Shown here piece after piece: positions 32,610 to 42,161 of a stretch of DNA of 64,000 bases (the first letter of the stretch is position 1; every line of letters starts with the position of its first letter). Location: the NCBI GenBank assembly GCA_946558695.1, contig CAMNTQ010000005.1, positions 1 through 64,000 on the forward strand, written 5' to 3'. Origin of the DNA: an uncultured Lachnospiraceae bacterium (GTDB lineage: Bacteria; Bacillota; Clostridia; Lachnospirales; Lachnospiraceae). A model generated the notes under the pieces. The model was not told the origin of the DNA and searched no databases. It saw nothing but the letters and a program-made list of their open reading frames with translations. The position numbers were made by a program, and so were the translations under genes.

Positions 32610-35072
32610 TTATACTTCAACTTTAATCTTATCAAGTTTCCAGATATCTTCTATATACTCTTCAATTGTTCTGTCAGATGAGAACTTACCGCAGCAGGCC
32701 GCATTAAGCAGCGCCATTTTTGCCCATCTGTCTTTATCCTTGTAAGCTTCCTCTACTTCTTCCTGTGCCTTTGCATAGGCGCGGAAGTCCTTCAGGATGA
32801 AGTACATATCTGCTTTGTCGTTCCCTTTCCGGATCAACAGGCTGTTATAAAGGTCGCGGTATCTCTCCGAATCACCTTCCGCATAGGTTCCGTCTACAAG
32901 CTGGTTCACTACGCGGCGTATTTCTTCGTCGTTATTGTAGATGTCATACGGATTGTAACCGCCGTTCTTCTCGTATCCCATAACCTCATCCGAACTCATA
33001 CCGAAGATAAATGCATTCTCCTCACCCACTTCTTCTACGATCTCCACATTGGCGCCGTCCATCGTCCCGATTGTAGGAGCGCCGTTCAGCATAAATTTCA
33101 TATTACCCGTACCGGAAGCTTCTTTCGATGCGGTGGAAATCTGCTCGCTTACATCTGCCGCCGCAAATATCCACTCTGCGATGGATACACGGTAATCCTC
33201 GATAAACACAACTTTGAGCTTTCCGTTGATGCTGCGGTCATTGTTTACCACGTCAGCCACAGAGTTAATCAGCTTGATGATCTCTTTTGCACGGATATAA
33301 CCTGCGGAAGCCTTCGCTCCAAAGATAAATGTTCTTGGATAGAAACTCATCTCCGGATGGCTCTTGATCTTGTTATACAGATACATCACATGCATGATAT
33401 TGAGAAGCTGTCTCTTATACTCATGAAGTCTCTTAACCTGCACATCGAAAATAGAGTCCGGATCAACTTCAATTCCGTTATGTTCCATAATGTATGCAGC
33501 AAGACGTTCTTTATTCTTACGCTTGATCACCATAAATTCTTTCGCAGCAGCCTCATCCTCTGCATATTTCTTCAGCCCGCTCATAAGAGAAAGGTCTGTC
33601 GCCCAGTCTTTTGTACCAAGCTTCTTTGTCACCCAGTCGGCAAGAAGCGGATTTCCATGCAGCAGGAAACGTCTCTGGGTGATTCCGTTTGTCTTATTGT
33701 TGAACTTCTCCGGCATCATCTCATAGAAATCTTTAAGCTCACGTTTCTTAAGAATCTCTGTATGAAGTCTTGCCACGCCATTTACGGAATAGCCGGCAAC
33801 AATCGCAAGATGCGCCATCTTAACCTGTCCGTCGCGCAAGATTCCCATCTTTCTTACCTTCTCCTCATCGCCCGGATACATCTCGCGCACCTGCACGATA
33901 AAGCGGCGGTCGATTTCCTGAACGATCTGGTAAACTCTCGGAAGAAGCTTGGAAAACAGGTCAATCGGCCATTTTTCAAGAGCCTCTGCCATAATCGTAT
34001 GGTTCGTATAAGCACATGCCTTTGTTGTAACATCCCATGCTTCATTCCACTCTAACTGGTAATCGTCTAACAGAATTCTCATGAGCTCTGCAACCGCTAC
34101 CGTCGGATGGGTATCATTCATCTGGAACGTAGCCTTCTCATAAAGTTTTCTTATATCGTCATGAGCTCTCATATACTTTGCAACTGCTGCCTGAAGGCTG
34201 GCAGACACAAAGAAATACTGCTGTTTCAGACGAAGCTCCTTACCTGCGTAATGGTTATCGTTCGGATAAAGCACCTCTACGATATTCTTTGCCAGATTCT
34301 GCTGCTCCACCGCCTTGTAGTAATCTCCTCTGTCAAAGGATTCCAGCCGGAAATCAACAATTGGCTCGGCATCCCAGATGCGGAGTGTATTAACCTGATT
34401 ATTGTTATATCCGACAATCGGATAATCATACGGGACTGCACGTACAGACTCATAATTCTCCTGTTTGAACAGAGTCTTCCCGGTCTTATCATCGTACTCT
34501 ACACGGATATTTCCGCCGAAGCGGATCTCTTTCGCGTACTCTGGTCTGCGAAGTTCAAATGGATTGCCGTACTTTAACCAGTTGTCAGGCGCTTCCACCT
34601 GATATCCGTCTTTGATCTCCTGCTTAAACATACCATAGCGGTAACGGATGCCGCAGCCATATGCGGCGTACCCCAATGACGCAAGAGAATCAAGGAAACA
34701 TGCGGCCAGACGTCCCAATCCGCCGTTTCCAAGCGCCGGATCCGGCTCCTGATCCTCAATCGCATTCAGATCAATGCCAAGCTCGTCAAGCGCTTCCTTT
34801 ACTTCCTTATAAGCTGTCATATTGATAAGATTATTTCCAAGAGCACGGCCCATTAAAAATTCCATGGACATATAATACACAATCTTCGGATCATCCTTGT
34901 CAAACTGTCTCTGTGTCGCAATCCAATCATCAATGATTGCATCTTTTACCACGTAAGATACCGCCTGAAATTGCTCCTGCGGATTTGCTTCGTCCAATTC
35001 CTTACGAAATAACCTTCTGATATTATCCTGCACGTCTCTTTTAAATTTAATCTTATTAAATCTCTCGTTCAT
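32610..35072 (-). CDS. glgP: Glycogen/alpha-glucan phosphorylase
   Basis: PLP enzyme releasing glucose 1-phosphate from alpha-1,4-glucans. Seen: YYMSMEFLMGRALGNNL near 80, EPDPALGNGGLGRLAACFLDSLA near 112, the NDTHPTVAVAELMR motif, and the PLP-lysine region EASGTGNMKFMLNGAPTIGTMDGANVE near 665. With the ATG at 35072 (AAAGGA 11 nt upstream) the protein is 820 residues, as usual. It begins 4 nt after the ileS stop with no promoter visible between, so transcription probably depends on the ileS T-box leader. No other glg genes are in the window. Confidence 0.94.
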   Translation of the reverse strand: MNERFNKIKFKRDVQDNIRRLFRKELDEANPQEQFQAVSYVVKDAIIDDWIATQRQFDKDDPKIVYYMSMEFLMGRALGNNLINMTAYKEVKEALDELGIDLNAIEDQEPDPALGNGGLGRLAACFLDSLASLGYAAYGCGIRYRYGMFKQEIKDGYQVEAPDNWLKYGNPFELRRPEYAKEIRFGGNIRVEYDDKTGKTLFKQENYESVRAVPYDYPIVGYNNNQVNTLRIWDAEPIVDFRLESFDRGDYYKAVEQQNLAKNIVEVLYPNDNHYAGKELRLKQQYFFVSASLQAAVAKYMRAHDDIRKLYEKATFQMNDTHPTVAVAELMRILLDDYQLEWNEAWDVTTKACAYTNHTIMAEALEKWPIDLFSKLLPRVYQIVQEIDRRFIVQVREMYPGDEEKVRKMGILRDGQVKMAHLAIVAGYSVNGVARLHTEILKKRELKDFYEMMPEKFNNKTNGITQRRFLLHGNPLLADWVTKKLGTKDWATDLSLMSGLKKYAEDEAAAKEFMVIKRKNKERLAAYIMEHNGIEVDPDSIFDVQVKRLHEYKRQLLNIMHVMYLYNKIKSHPEMSFYPRTFIFGAKASAGYIRAKEIIKLINSVADVVNNDRSINGKLKVVFIEDYRVSIAEWIFAAADVSEQISTASKEASGTGNMKFMLNGAPTIGTMDGANVEIVEEVGEENAFIFGMSSDEVMGYEKNGGYNPYDIYNNDEEIRRVVNQLVDGTYAEGDSERYRDLYNSLLIRKGNDKADMYFILKDFRAYAKAQEEVEEAYKDKDRWAKMALLNAACCGKFSSDRTIEEYIEDIWKLDKIKVEV

Positions 35073-35076
35073 TTGT

Positions 35077-38000
35077 TCAAATCCTTTCCACTCCCAGTGT
35101 AACCCTTTCACCGTTAATCTTCCACTCCTTCACGTATCCTGCCGGGTTTCTCTTTTCTGCAGAAACCGCCAGCGTCTCGTCAGCGACCGCAGTCTTGTTA
35201 TCGGCAAATATCTTTTCCGCCTTTTCTGTCCCCTCATAGGTGATCCGGATCTTATCCATCACCTCAAAGTCAGCTTCCTTACGCATCGTCTGAACCTTAC
35301 TGATGATCTCGCGCACAAAACCTTCCTCTAAAAGTTCCTCTGACAGATTGGTGTCCAAAACAACTGTGATACCATTGTCATTTTCTGACACATAGCCTTC
35401 CATCTGCGCAGACGCAATCAAAAGATCTTCCCGGAACAGTGTAATCTCCTGACCGTTCACATCAAGCTTAAGCGCGCCGGATTCATTCAGTTCATCCATA
35501 GCTTTGTTTCCGTCAATCTCACTGAGCACTGATTTTATTCCACCTAGCATTTTACCATATTTAGGCCCGACTGTCTTTAGCTGTGGTTTAAAAGAATATG
35601 AGGTAAAATCACGTACTTCTTGTGTAAATGTTACAGTTTTCACATTTAATTCGTCTGTTACAACATCTTTGTAAAATTCTGAGAGGTCAAAATCCGCCTT
35701 TACATACATCCGGCCGATCGGCTGACGATTTTTGATATTAGCGCTGTTCCTTAAGGCGCGTCCCATAACGACAAGCTTCAGTACATTATCCATGTTGGCT
35801 TCCAGTTTCTTATCAATCTGTGACTCTGCAGCTACTGGGAAATCACACAGATGAATGCTCTCCGGCGCCGTCTGATCAATACTCCTGACGAGATTTTGAT
35901 AAATGTCCTCCGTCATAAACGGAATCAGCGGAGCCGCCGCCTTGCTGCACTCTACAAGCGCAGTGTAAAGGGTCATATAAGCATTAATTTTATCCTGCTC
36001 CATACCCTTCGCCCAAAAACGCTCACGGCTTCTTCTTACATACCAGTTGCTCATGTCATCCACAAATTCCTGCAGCGCCCTTGCCGCCTCCGGTATCCTG
36101 TAATTTCCAAGGTGGCCGTCCACATCTTTGATGAGTGTGTTTAATTTGGAAAGAAGCCATTTATCCATCACGGATAATTTGTCATATTCCAGCGTATATT
36201 TTGCCGCATCAAAATGATCAATATTCGCATACAGCACAAAGAATGCATAAGTATTCCACAAAGTACCCATAAACTTGCGCTGTCCCTCTACAACCGCTTT
36301 TCCGTGAAAACGATTCGGAAGCCACGGCGCGCTGTTCACGTAGAAATACCAGCGGATCGCATCTGCCCCGTATTTTTCGAGAGCGTCAAAAGGATCTATT
36401 GCATTTCCCTTGGATTTACTCATCTTCTGTCCCTTCTCATCCTGCACATGACCCAGAACAATGACATTCTTATACGGAGCCTTGTTGAAGATAAGCGTCG
36501 AAATCGCAAGCAGGGAATAAAACCACCCTCTTGTCTGATCTACCGCTTCTGAGATAAAGTCTGCCGGGAACTGCTGTGCAAATACATCCTGATTCTCAAA
36601 CGGATAATGGTGCTGTGCAAACGGCATTGCCCCGGAATCAAACCAGCAGTCGATTACCTCCGGCACACGATGCATCTCCTTCCCGCACTTCGGACAGCGA
36701 ATGGTCACTTCGTCAATATACGGACGGTGAAGCTCGATGTCATCCGGACAGTTATCGGACATAGATTTTAATTCCTCGATACTTCCGATAGAATGCTGAT
36801 GCCCGCATTCGCATTCCCAGATATTGAGCGGCGTTCCCCAATAACGGTTCCGGCTGATCCCCCAGTCCTGAACATTCTCCAGCCAGTCGCCGAAACGCCC
36901 TTTCCCGATACTCTCCGGAATCCAGTTAATCGTATTATTATTGGCAATCAAATCGTCCTTCACAGCCGTCATGTTGATAAACCATGACTCGCGCGCATAG
37001 TAAATCAGAGGTGTGTCGCATCTCCAACAGTGCGGGTAACTGTGCTCAAAATTCGGCGCAGCAAATAAGAGTCCGCGTTTTTCAAGATCTTTAAGAACCT
37101 CTGGATCGGCCTTCTTTACAAATAACCCGGCAAATGGAGTTGACTTATGCATATTGCCCTTCTCATCTACAAGCTGCACGAACGGCATATCATACTTGCG
37201 GCACACTTTCGCGTCATCCTCACCGAATGCCGGCGCGATATGAACGACTCCCGTACCGTCGGTAAGCGTTACATAATCATCACAGGTTACATAGAATGCT
37301 TTCTTATGCTGATTTGCGATGCCATCCGCCGCGCACTGGTAAAGCGGTTCGTATTCCTTATACTCCAGATCCTTTCCGGTATAAGTCTCAAGCACCTCAT
37401 AAGCCGCTTCCCCCTCCTTTGCCAGAGGAGACAGCACCGTATCAAGAAGCGCCTCCGCCATATAATAAGTATAGCCGTCTATACATTTTACCTTCGCATA
37501 CGTCTCTCTCGGATTGATACAAAGACCTAAGTTCGAAGGCAGTGTCCACGGTGTGGTCGTCCATGCTAGAAGATATGCATCCTCTCCCACCGCCTTAAAG
37601 CGGACAATCGCAGAACGCTCCTTCACATCTTTATACCCCTGCGCTACTTCCTGCGCAGACAGCGGCGTACCGCAGCGCGGGCAATAAGGTACGATTTTAA
37701 ATCCTTTATAGAGAAGTCCTTTATCCCAAATCTTCTTAAGCGCCCACCACTCCGACTCGATATAGTCATTGTGATAGGTTACGTATGGATGATCCATATC
37801 CGCCCAAAAGCCCACCGTACCTGAGAAATCCTCCCACATACCCTTATACTTCCAGACACTTTCCTTACATTTGTCAATAAACGGTTCAAGACCATATTCC
37901 TCGATCTGATCCTTGCCGTCAAGCCCCAATGCCTTTTCAACCTCAAGTTCCACCGGCAGGCCATGGGTATCCCATCCCGCCTTTCTCGGCACCTGATATC

Positions 38001-38226
38001 CTTTCATGGTACGGTATCTCGGAATCATATCCTTGATCACGCGGGTCAGCACATGGCCGATATGGGGCTTGCCGTTCGCAGTCGGCGGACCGTCATAAAA
38101 CATATAGATATCATTGCCGTCCTTCTCTTCCATACTCTTCTCGAAGATCTTATGATCCTCCCAGAATTTAAGGACTTCCTTTTCCCTGTCTACAAAATTC
38201 AAGTCTGTCGAAACTTTCTTGTACAT
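35077..38226 (-). CDS. ileS: Isoleucyl-tRNA synthetase (type 2, long form)
   Basis: Class Ia synthetase charging tRNA-Ile, with post-transfer editing against valine. HIGH motif PTANGKPHIGHVLTR near 50; CP1 editing domain with WTTTPWTLPSN near 220; zinc cysteines CPRCGTPLS, CWRCDTP, CGKEM; KMSKS in GQKMSKSKGNAID near 603. At 1049 residues with a long C-terminal region it resembles the eukaryote-like IleRS2 type, which in other bacteria is linked to mupirocin tolerance; that trait is not shown here. The T-box leader upstream carries an Ile specifier. Confidence 0.96.
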   Translation of the reverse strand: MYKKVSTDLNFVDREKEVLKFWEDHKIFEKSMEEKDGNDIYMFYDGPPTANGKPHIGHVLTRVIKDMIPRYRTMKGYQVPRKAGWDTHGLPVELEVEKALGLDGKDQIEEYGLEPFIDKCKESVWKYKGMWEDFSGTVGFWADMDHPYVTYHNDYIESEWWALKKIWDKGLLYKGFKIVPYCPRCGTPLSAQEVAQGYKDVKERSAIVRFKAVGEDAYLLAWTTTPWTLPSNLGLCINPRETYAKVKCIDGYTYYMAEALLDTVLSPLAKEGEAAYEVLETYTGKDLEYKEYEPLYQCAADGIANQHKKAFYVTCDDYVTLTDGTGVVHIAPAFGEDDAKVCRKYDMPFVQLVDEKGNMHKSTPFAGLFVKKADPEVLKDLEKRGLLFAAPNFEHSYPHCWRCDTPLIYYARESWFINMTAVKDDLIANNNTINWIPESIGKGRFGDWLENVQDWGISRNRYWGTPLNIWECECGHQHSIGSIEELKSMSDNCPDDIELHRPYIDEVTIRCPKCGKEMHRVPEVIDCWFDSGAMPFAQHHYPFENQDVFAQQFPADFISEAVDQTRGWFYSLLAISTLIFNKAPYKNVIVLGHVQDEKGQKMSKSKGNAIDPFDALEKYGADAIRWYFYVNSAPWLPNRFHGKAVVEGQRKFMGTLWNTYAFFVLYANIDHFDAAKYTLEYDKLSVMDKWLLSKLNTLIKDVDGHLGNYRIPEAARALQEFVDDMSNWYVRRSRERFWAKGMEQDKINAYMTLYTALVECSKAAAPLIPFMTEDIYQNLVRSIDQTAPESIHLCDFPVAAESQIDKKLEANMDNVLKLVVMGRALRNSANIKNRQPIGRMYVKADFDLSEFYKDVVTDELNVKTVTFTQEVRDFTSYSFKPQLKTVGPKYGKMLGGIKSVLSEIDGNKAMDELNESGALKLDVNGQEITLFREDLLIASAQMEGYVSENDNGITVVLDTNLSEELLEEGFVREIISKVQTMRKEADFEVMDKIRITYEGTEKAEKIFADNKTAVADETLAVSAEKRNPAGYVKEWKINGERVTLGVERI

Positions 38227-38291
38227 GATAACCCTCCTTTTGATTTTGTCAGTAATGCAAAAATGTTACCGGACGCAAAGCAAACCGTAAC

Positions 38292-38540
38292 AAAAAAACT
38301 CCCGCCCTGTATAGGACGGAAGCAGTGCTTACGTTTATAAACCACCTAAACATACTGTCATATGTCTCCCATATAACGGCGGGACTCCGTCGGTTCCTAA
38401 TTAATATATTCATCTGTTCGGAAACCGCAGCTCGGAAGTGATATTCAGATATACCCTACTTGCACCAGGCTTTCACCGTCCCCGATTCGCTGTGTCGTTT
38501 GAATATAACCTACTGTCTTCGTCATCGTTTTTTCTTGTGC
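38292..38540 (-). ncRNA. T-box riboswitch leader of ileS (Ile specifier)
   Basis: Minus strand: Stem I shows a GACAGTAGG element, the distal part GCGAATCGGGGACGGTGAAAG, and the specifier context GAATATCACTTCCGAG with AUC at 38440-38442. The T-box stretch AGGTGG (38342-38347) is followed by the terminator CTTCCGTCCT/AGGGCGGGAG (10 bp with two G-U pairs, 4-nt loop) and T7. Expected to allow ileS-glgP transcription when uncharged tRNA-Ile accumulates. Confidence 0.9.
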
Positions 38541-38546
38541 GATATC

Positions 38547-38575
38547 ATTATAGGGAAAAACATCTGGCACGTCAA
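38547..38575 (-). promoter_or_regulatory. Promoter of the ileS T-box operon
   Basis: Minus strand: -35 TTGACG (38570-38575), 17-nt spacer, -10 TATAAT (38547-38552). Confidence 0.88.
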
Positions 38576-38651
38576 GTAGTTTATCAATCTTTTCGAGCCA
38601 TACTTTCAAGAAATTTTTTAAAAAAGTAATTCTAAAGAAGAAAATCTATGT

Positions 38652-38657
38652 TATACT
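38652..38657 (+). promoter_or_regulatory. -10 box of the pilus-like operon
   Basis: TATACT lies about 78 nt before the transglutaminase-like gene. The -35 position is AT-rich and poor, so confidence is limited. The stretch 38576-38734 holds no gene. Confidence 0.4.
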
Positions 38658-38734
38658 ATATCCAATTGTGAATGTCATTACTATTCGCGGCCTTTCAGCC
38701 GCTTATAGTAACGATTGTGAAAGGAGACTGTAGA

Positions 38735-39715
38735 ATGCATAAAAAGCTGCTTTGGACCTGTGTATCTTTTGCACTCTTTATTTCAGCCGCTTTTTTATCC
38801 GGTTGTACTGTTTCCGCCGATGTGCCGAACGAGTCAGATGCAGCCGATTCTTCCGGTCCGTCATCCGGGGAATCCCCGGCTGATGATCAGACCGGCAAAA
38901 AACGCACCACCCTGCGGGATTATCTCATCCCCGAGGCTTCGGGAACCGTTACATATGGGAATGACAATATCTCTATTGACGCATCCAATACCGCAGAAGG
39001 ATATTTCATGGTTAAATACGACGGAGAGGCTGACAAAGTCAAATTACAGCTTCAGGCTCCGGATGGAGAAACTTACACTTATAATCTGGCTATCGGTTCA
39101 TATGAGGCTTTTCCGTTGTCGGCCGGAGACGGAGACTATCATCTTGACGTATTGGAACATGCCTATGACGATATGTATGCCACGGCATATTCCGAAAATA
39201 TCAAGGTTACTCTGAATGACGAATTCAGGCCCTTCCTTTATCCGAACCAGTATGTGTGGTTCACACCCGAATACAAAGCGGTCGCCTATGCCGCAGAACT
39301 TTCAGATACGTCGTCGGACGATCTGGACTATATCAGCCGTGTTTATCATTATGTGATAGAGAATATTGATTACGATCAGGAACTGGCAGAAAATGTCCAA
39401 TCCGGGTATCTCCCGAATATTGACAACACGATGGAATCCAAAAAAGGGATCTGTTTTGACTATGCTTCACTTATGGCCGCCATGCTCCGGTCCCAAGGGG
39501 TCCCCACAAAACTGGTCGTCGGTTATTCCGGCGCCGCCTATCACGCATGGATCAGCGTCTATCTTAAGGAATCCGGCTGGGTAGATAAAATCATAGAATT
39601 TGACGGCAGAAACTGGTCTTTGATGGATCCCACGCTCGCCGCCAACAACAGCGGCTCATCCGTAAAAGAATATATCGGTGACGGAAACAATTATACGGTA
39701 AAATATTCCTATTAA
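38735..39715 (+). CDS. Transglutaminase-like lipoprotein, first gene of the pilus-like operon
   Basis: Exported lipoprotein with a C-terminal transglutaminase-like (papain-fold) domain. The signal peptide ends in the lipobox FLSGC (C about 24), followed by an Asp/Ser/Pro-rich linker, a beta domain (about 65-170), and the catalytic domain with C in KKGICFDYASLMAAMLRSQGVPTKLVVGY (about 247), H in AYHAWISVYL (about 281) and D in SLMDPT (about 305). The complete Cys-His-Asp triad suggests cross-linking or amidase/peptidase action on surface proteins. The ATG at 38735 has AAAGGAG upstream, and 326 residues result. The next gene begins 38 nt later with no terminator between. Confidence 0.8.
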   Translation: MHKKLLWTCVSFALFISAAFLSGCTVSADVPNESDAADSSGPSSGESPADDQTGKKRTTLRDYLIPEASGTVTYGNDNISIDASNTAEGYFMVKYDGEADKVKLQLQAPDGETYTYNLAIGSYEAFPLSAGDGDYHLDVLEHAYDDMYATAYSENIKVTLNDEFRPFLYPNQYVWFTPEYKAVAYAAELSDTSSDDLDYISRVYHYVIENIDYDQELAENVQSGYLPNIDNTMESKKGICFDYASLMAAMLRSQGVPTKLVVGYSGAAYHAWISVYLKESGWVDKIIEFDGRNWSLMDPTLAANNSGSSVKEYIGDGNNYTVKYSY

Positions 39716-39753
39716 AAATATGCTTACTCACAACAAATTTATGGAGGATAACT

Positions 39754-40809
39754 ATGAAGCAGACAAAGGTATACGGAAAAACATTTTCCAGTATAGAACT
39801 GGCTTCCTTTTGTGGGCAGATCGCACTGATCCTGAAATCAGGCATCTCCGCTCTCGAGGGACTTAATCTTATGTTGGAGGATACATTTTCTCCCGAAGAG
39901 GAGCCGCTCTTACAGGCTCTGATCGAGAATATGCAGGAAACAGGAAACCTGTATCTGGCGCTTAATGATACAAAGCTGTTCCCTTCCTATATGATCCACA
40001 TGGTACAGATCGGAGAGGAGACCGGCACTCTCGATGAAGTTATGGCGGCGCTTGAAACGCATTATGAACGGGAAGCCGCCGTCAAAAAAAGCATACAAAG
40101 CGCCGTTACTTATCCGCTGCTTATGACAGGCATGATGGTGGCAGTTATCATCGTTCTTCTGGTGAAGGTTATGCCCATCTTTAATCAGGTATTTGTACAG
40201 CTTGGTACGGAGATGACAGGCTTTTCCCGCGTTCTTATGAATATGGGAACGGCCATCAACCGTTATTCCATCGTATTTACCGCGATACTTGTCCTTGCGG
40301 CAATCCTTATCTTCTACGGAACCCATACGGAATCCGGACGTAATATGTGCAGAAATCTGGGCTATAAATTTTCATTTGCAAAAGCAGTTTATGAAGAACT
40401 TGCCTCCTGCCGTTTTGCAAGCGGTATGGCGCTTACCTTAAGCAGCGGATTAAATCCCGAGCGGAGCATGGAGTTAGTGGAAGCACTGAATGACGATCCG
40501 TTTTTTCAAAAGAAACTAAATGACTGCCGGCAGCACATTAACGAAGGCAAGGATCTTACAGACGCACTTTTCGCCTCCGGTATCTTTACAGGCATGTATG
40601 CGCGCATGGCCTCCATTGGTTCTAAGACAGGCGCTATGGATCAGGTGATGGATACGATTGCTTCCCTTTATCAAGACAATATTGATAACCGTATGAATAA
40701 CATTCTTGCTATTTTAGAGCCTACTTTAGTCATTCTTTTGTCACTGATCGTAGGCGTGATCCTTCTATCAGTTATGCTGCCGCTTATGGGAATCATGTCC
40801 AGCATATAG
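39754..40809 (+). CDS. GspF/PilC-type inner-membrane platform protein
   Basis: Polytopic membrane platform of type II secretion and type IV pilus machines. Two T2SSF repeats are visible: about 15-135, ending in YPLLMTGMMVAVIIVLLVKVMPIFNQVF, and about 215-345, ending in EPTLVILLSLIVGVILLSVMLPLMGIM. Each has the helix-rich cytoplasmic lobe (LALNDTKLFPSYMIHMVQIGEETGTLDE; ASGIFTGMYARMASIGSKTGAMDQV). The length of 351 residues is somewhat short for PilC (about 400). GGAGG precedes the start. It lies in a seven-gene co-directional run ending with a PilT-type ATPase. Confidence 0.9.
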   Translation: MKQTKVYGKTFSSIELASFCGQIALILKSGISALEGLNLMLEDTFSPEEEPLLQALIENMQETGNLYLALNDTKLFPSYMIHMVQIGEETGTLDEVMAALETHYEREAAVKKSIQSAVTYPLLMTGMMVAVIIVLLVKVMPIFNQVFVQLGTEMTGFSRVLMNMGTAINRYSIVFTAILVLAAILIFYGTHTESGRNMCRNLGYKFSFAKAVYEELASCRFASGMALTLSSGLNPERSMELVEALNDDPFFQKKLNDCRQHINEGKDLTDALFASGIFTGMYARMASIGSKTGAMDQVMDTIASLYQDNIDNRMNNILAILEPTLVILLSLIVGVILLSVMLPLMGIMSSI

Positions 40810-40832
40810 ACGCCAAAAAAGGAGACATATAT

Positions 40833-41162
40833 ATGAGTCGTTTTCAATACAAAAAACAATCACGGGGGCCATCGGGAATCTTCCTTTCTCTTTGTGTCTT
40901 TCTAGTGATTCTCATCATCTTTATGCAAGGATTATCTTCCCTGTCGGACAGTACTATGAGACGGCAGAAAGAAAGCCTTGAGAATGCCATTACCCGCAGC
41001 GTGACATACTGCTATACTGTGGAAGGCACTTACCCGGAGAATCTTGATTATCTAAAGGATAATTACGGACTGATTTATGATGAAGAGACTTTCTTTGTCG
41101 ATTACCGCGTCATCGGCTCCAATGTTCTGCCGGATATCACGATCATTGAGAAAGGAGAGTAA
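40833..41162 (+). CDS. Small single-span protein of the pilus-like operon
   Basis: Not recognised as a named family. 109 residues: a short basic N-terminus (about 1-15), one membrane helix (about 16-35, GIFLSLCVFLVILIIFM) and an extracytoplasmic domain with SLSDSTMRRQKESLENAITRSVTYCYTVEGTYPENLDYLKDNYGL. The TYPENLDYLKDNYG element resembles that of type II pseudopilins after the long helix. No Glu is found at the +5 position of a prepilin cleavage site, so peptidase processing is doubtful. It is 23 nt after the platform gene and 3 nt before the next gene. Confidence 0.65.
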   Translation: MSRFQYKKQSRGPSGIFLSLCVFLVILIIFMQGLSSLSDSTMRRQKESLENAITRSVTYCYTVEGTYPENLDYLKDNYGLIYDEETFFVDYRVIGSNVLPDITIIEKGE

Positions 41163-41165
41163 ACT

Positions 41166-41651
41166 ATGCGTTTTCGGGTAAAGCAGCGGCATACGATAGA
41201 CTTTTTGTTTCCTGTCGCATTATTTTTTGTGTTTTCGCTTTCGGCTCTTACGGTAATCTTGCTGGCTACGAGAATTTATAAGTCCACTACTGAAAATTCT
41301 TCTCTGAATTATACTTCCAGAACTTCTCTGTCCTATATTTCAGAAAAAATTCACCAGCATGATTCCGGCTCCATATCTTTAGGAACGTTTGACGGGTGCG
41401 ATGCCATCGTATTAGGACAGGAAATAGACGGTACTGCTTATTATACTTACATCTACTCTTACAGGAATGAATTAAAGGAAATCTTCTTAAAGGATGGGGC
41501 AGGCACGGACGCTTCTGCCGGACAGACGATCCTCAAAGTACAGAATTTTTCCATAGAACAGGCTGCAGACGGCCTGTTTGCGTTCGAGTGCACGGATGAA
41601 GCAGGCCAGAAAGCCAAGGCTCTTGTCGGCGCCCGGAGCGGCGCATTCTGA
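41166..41651 (+). CDS. DUF4860-like membrane protein of the pilus-like operon
   Basis: 161 residues with one N-terminal membrane helix (about 11-34) after a basic start, then an extracytoplasmic beta-rich domain (SLNYTSRTSLSYISEKIHQHD, CDAIVLGQEIDGTAYYTYIYSYRNELKEIFLKDG). I believe this matches the DUF4860 family; its function is unknown. The fold resembles a minor pseudopilin, but there is no canonical Gly/Glu cleavage motif. It starts 3 nt after the preceding gene, with AAAGGAG overlapping that gene's 3' end. Confidence 0.65.
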   Translation: MRFRVKQRHTIDFLFPVALFFVFSLSALTVILLATRIYKSTTENSSLNYTSRTSLSYISEKIHQHDSGSISLGTFDGCDAIVLGQEIDGTAYYTYIYSYRNELKEIFLKDGAGTDASAGQTILKVQNFSIEQAADGLFAFECTDEAGQKAKALVGARSGAF

Positions 41652-41693
41652 TCCAATTATCATTAAAAATATACAGAAAGGAAACCGTTTCTT

Positions 41694-42161
41694 ATGATTC
41701 GTAGAAGCAGAGCACAATCTTCCAGCCTGTTCCTGATGGAACTGATACTTGCAATCCTGTTTTTCTCGGTTACAAGCGCTGTCTGCGTGCAGTTTTTTGT
41801 TAAATCCCATCTTCTCAGTCAAGAATCAAAAGCTTTAGCACTGGCGGTGAATGAATGTTCTAATATCGCAGAGTTGTACGATACGTCGGACAGTATTGAG
41901 GAGGCTCTTTCACTGCTTGAGGCAAATTATCCTGACGTCTCCGTAGAACGCGGTGTTCAAAGCACTGCCGTCATGTATTATGACGCTTCATTTTCACCCT
42001 GCAAAAAAGGAGCGGCCAGCTACTTTCTTAACGCAGCTTTTGCTGGGGATCATTCCATGCTGAAAGCCAATATCAGAGTAACGGATTCTGACGGCACTGT
42101 TATCTATGAACTGAATACTGACCATCATACACCAAGGAGGACAGACTATGAAGAAAGATAA
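41694..42161 (+). CDS. Pseudopilin-like protein with a Ser/Glu type III signal
   Basis: 155 residues: a basic N-terminus (MIRRSRAQ), then SSSLFLMELILAILFFSVTSAVCVQFF. If cleavage fell after the third Ser, Glu would be at +5, as in class III prepilin signals, with Ser instead of the usual Gly at -1. The extracytoplasmic part is mixed alpha/beta. It is the only one of the four small proteins with this glutamate and so the best candidate for a processed subunit. It overlaps the next gene by 14 nt. Confidence 0.65.
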   Translation: MIRRSRAQSSSLFLMELILAILFFSVTSAVCVQFFVKSHLLSQESKALALAVNECSNIAELYDTSDSIEEALSLLEANYPDVSVERGVQSTAVMYYDASFSPCKKGAASYFLNAAFAGDHSMLKANIRVTDSDGTVIYELNTDHHTPRRTDYEER

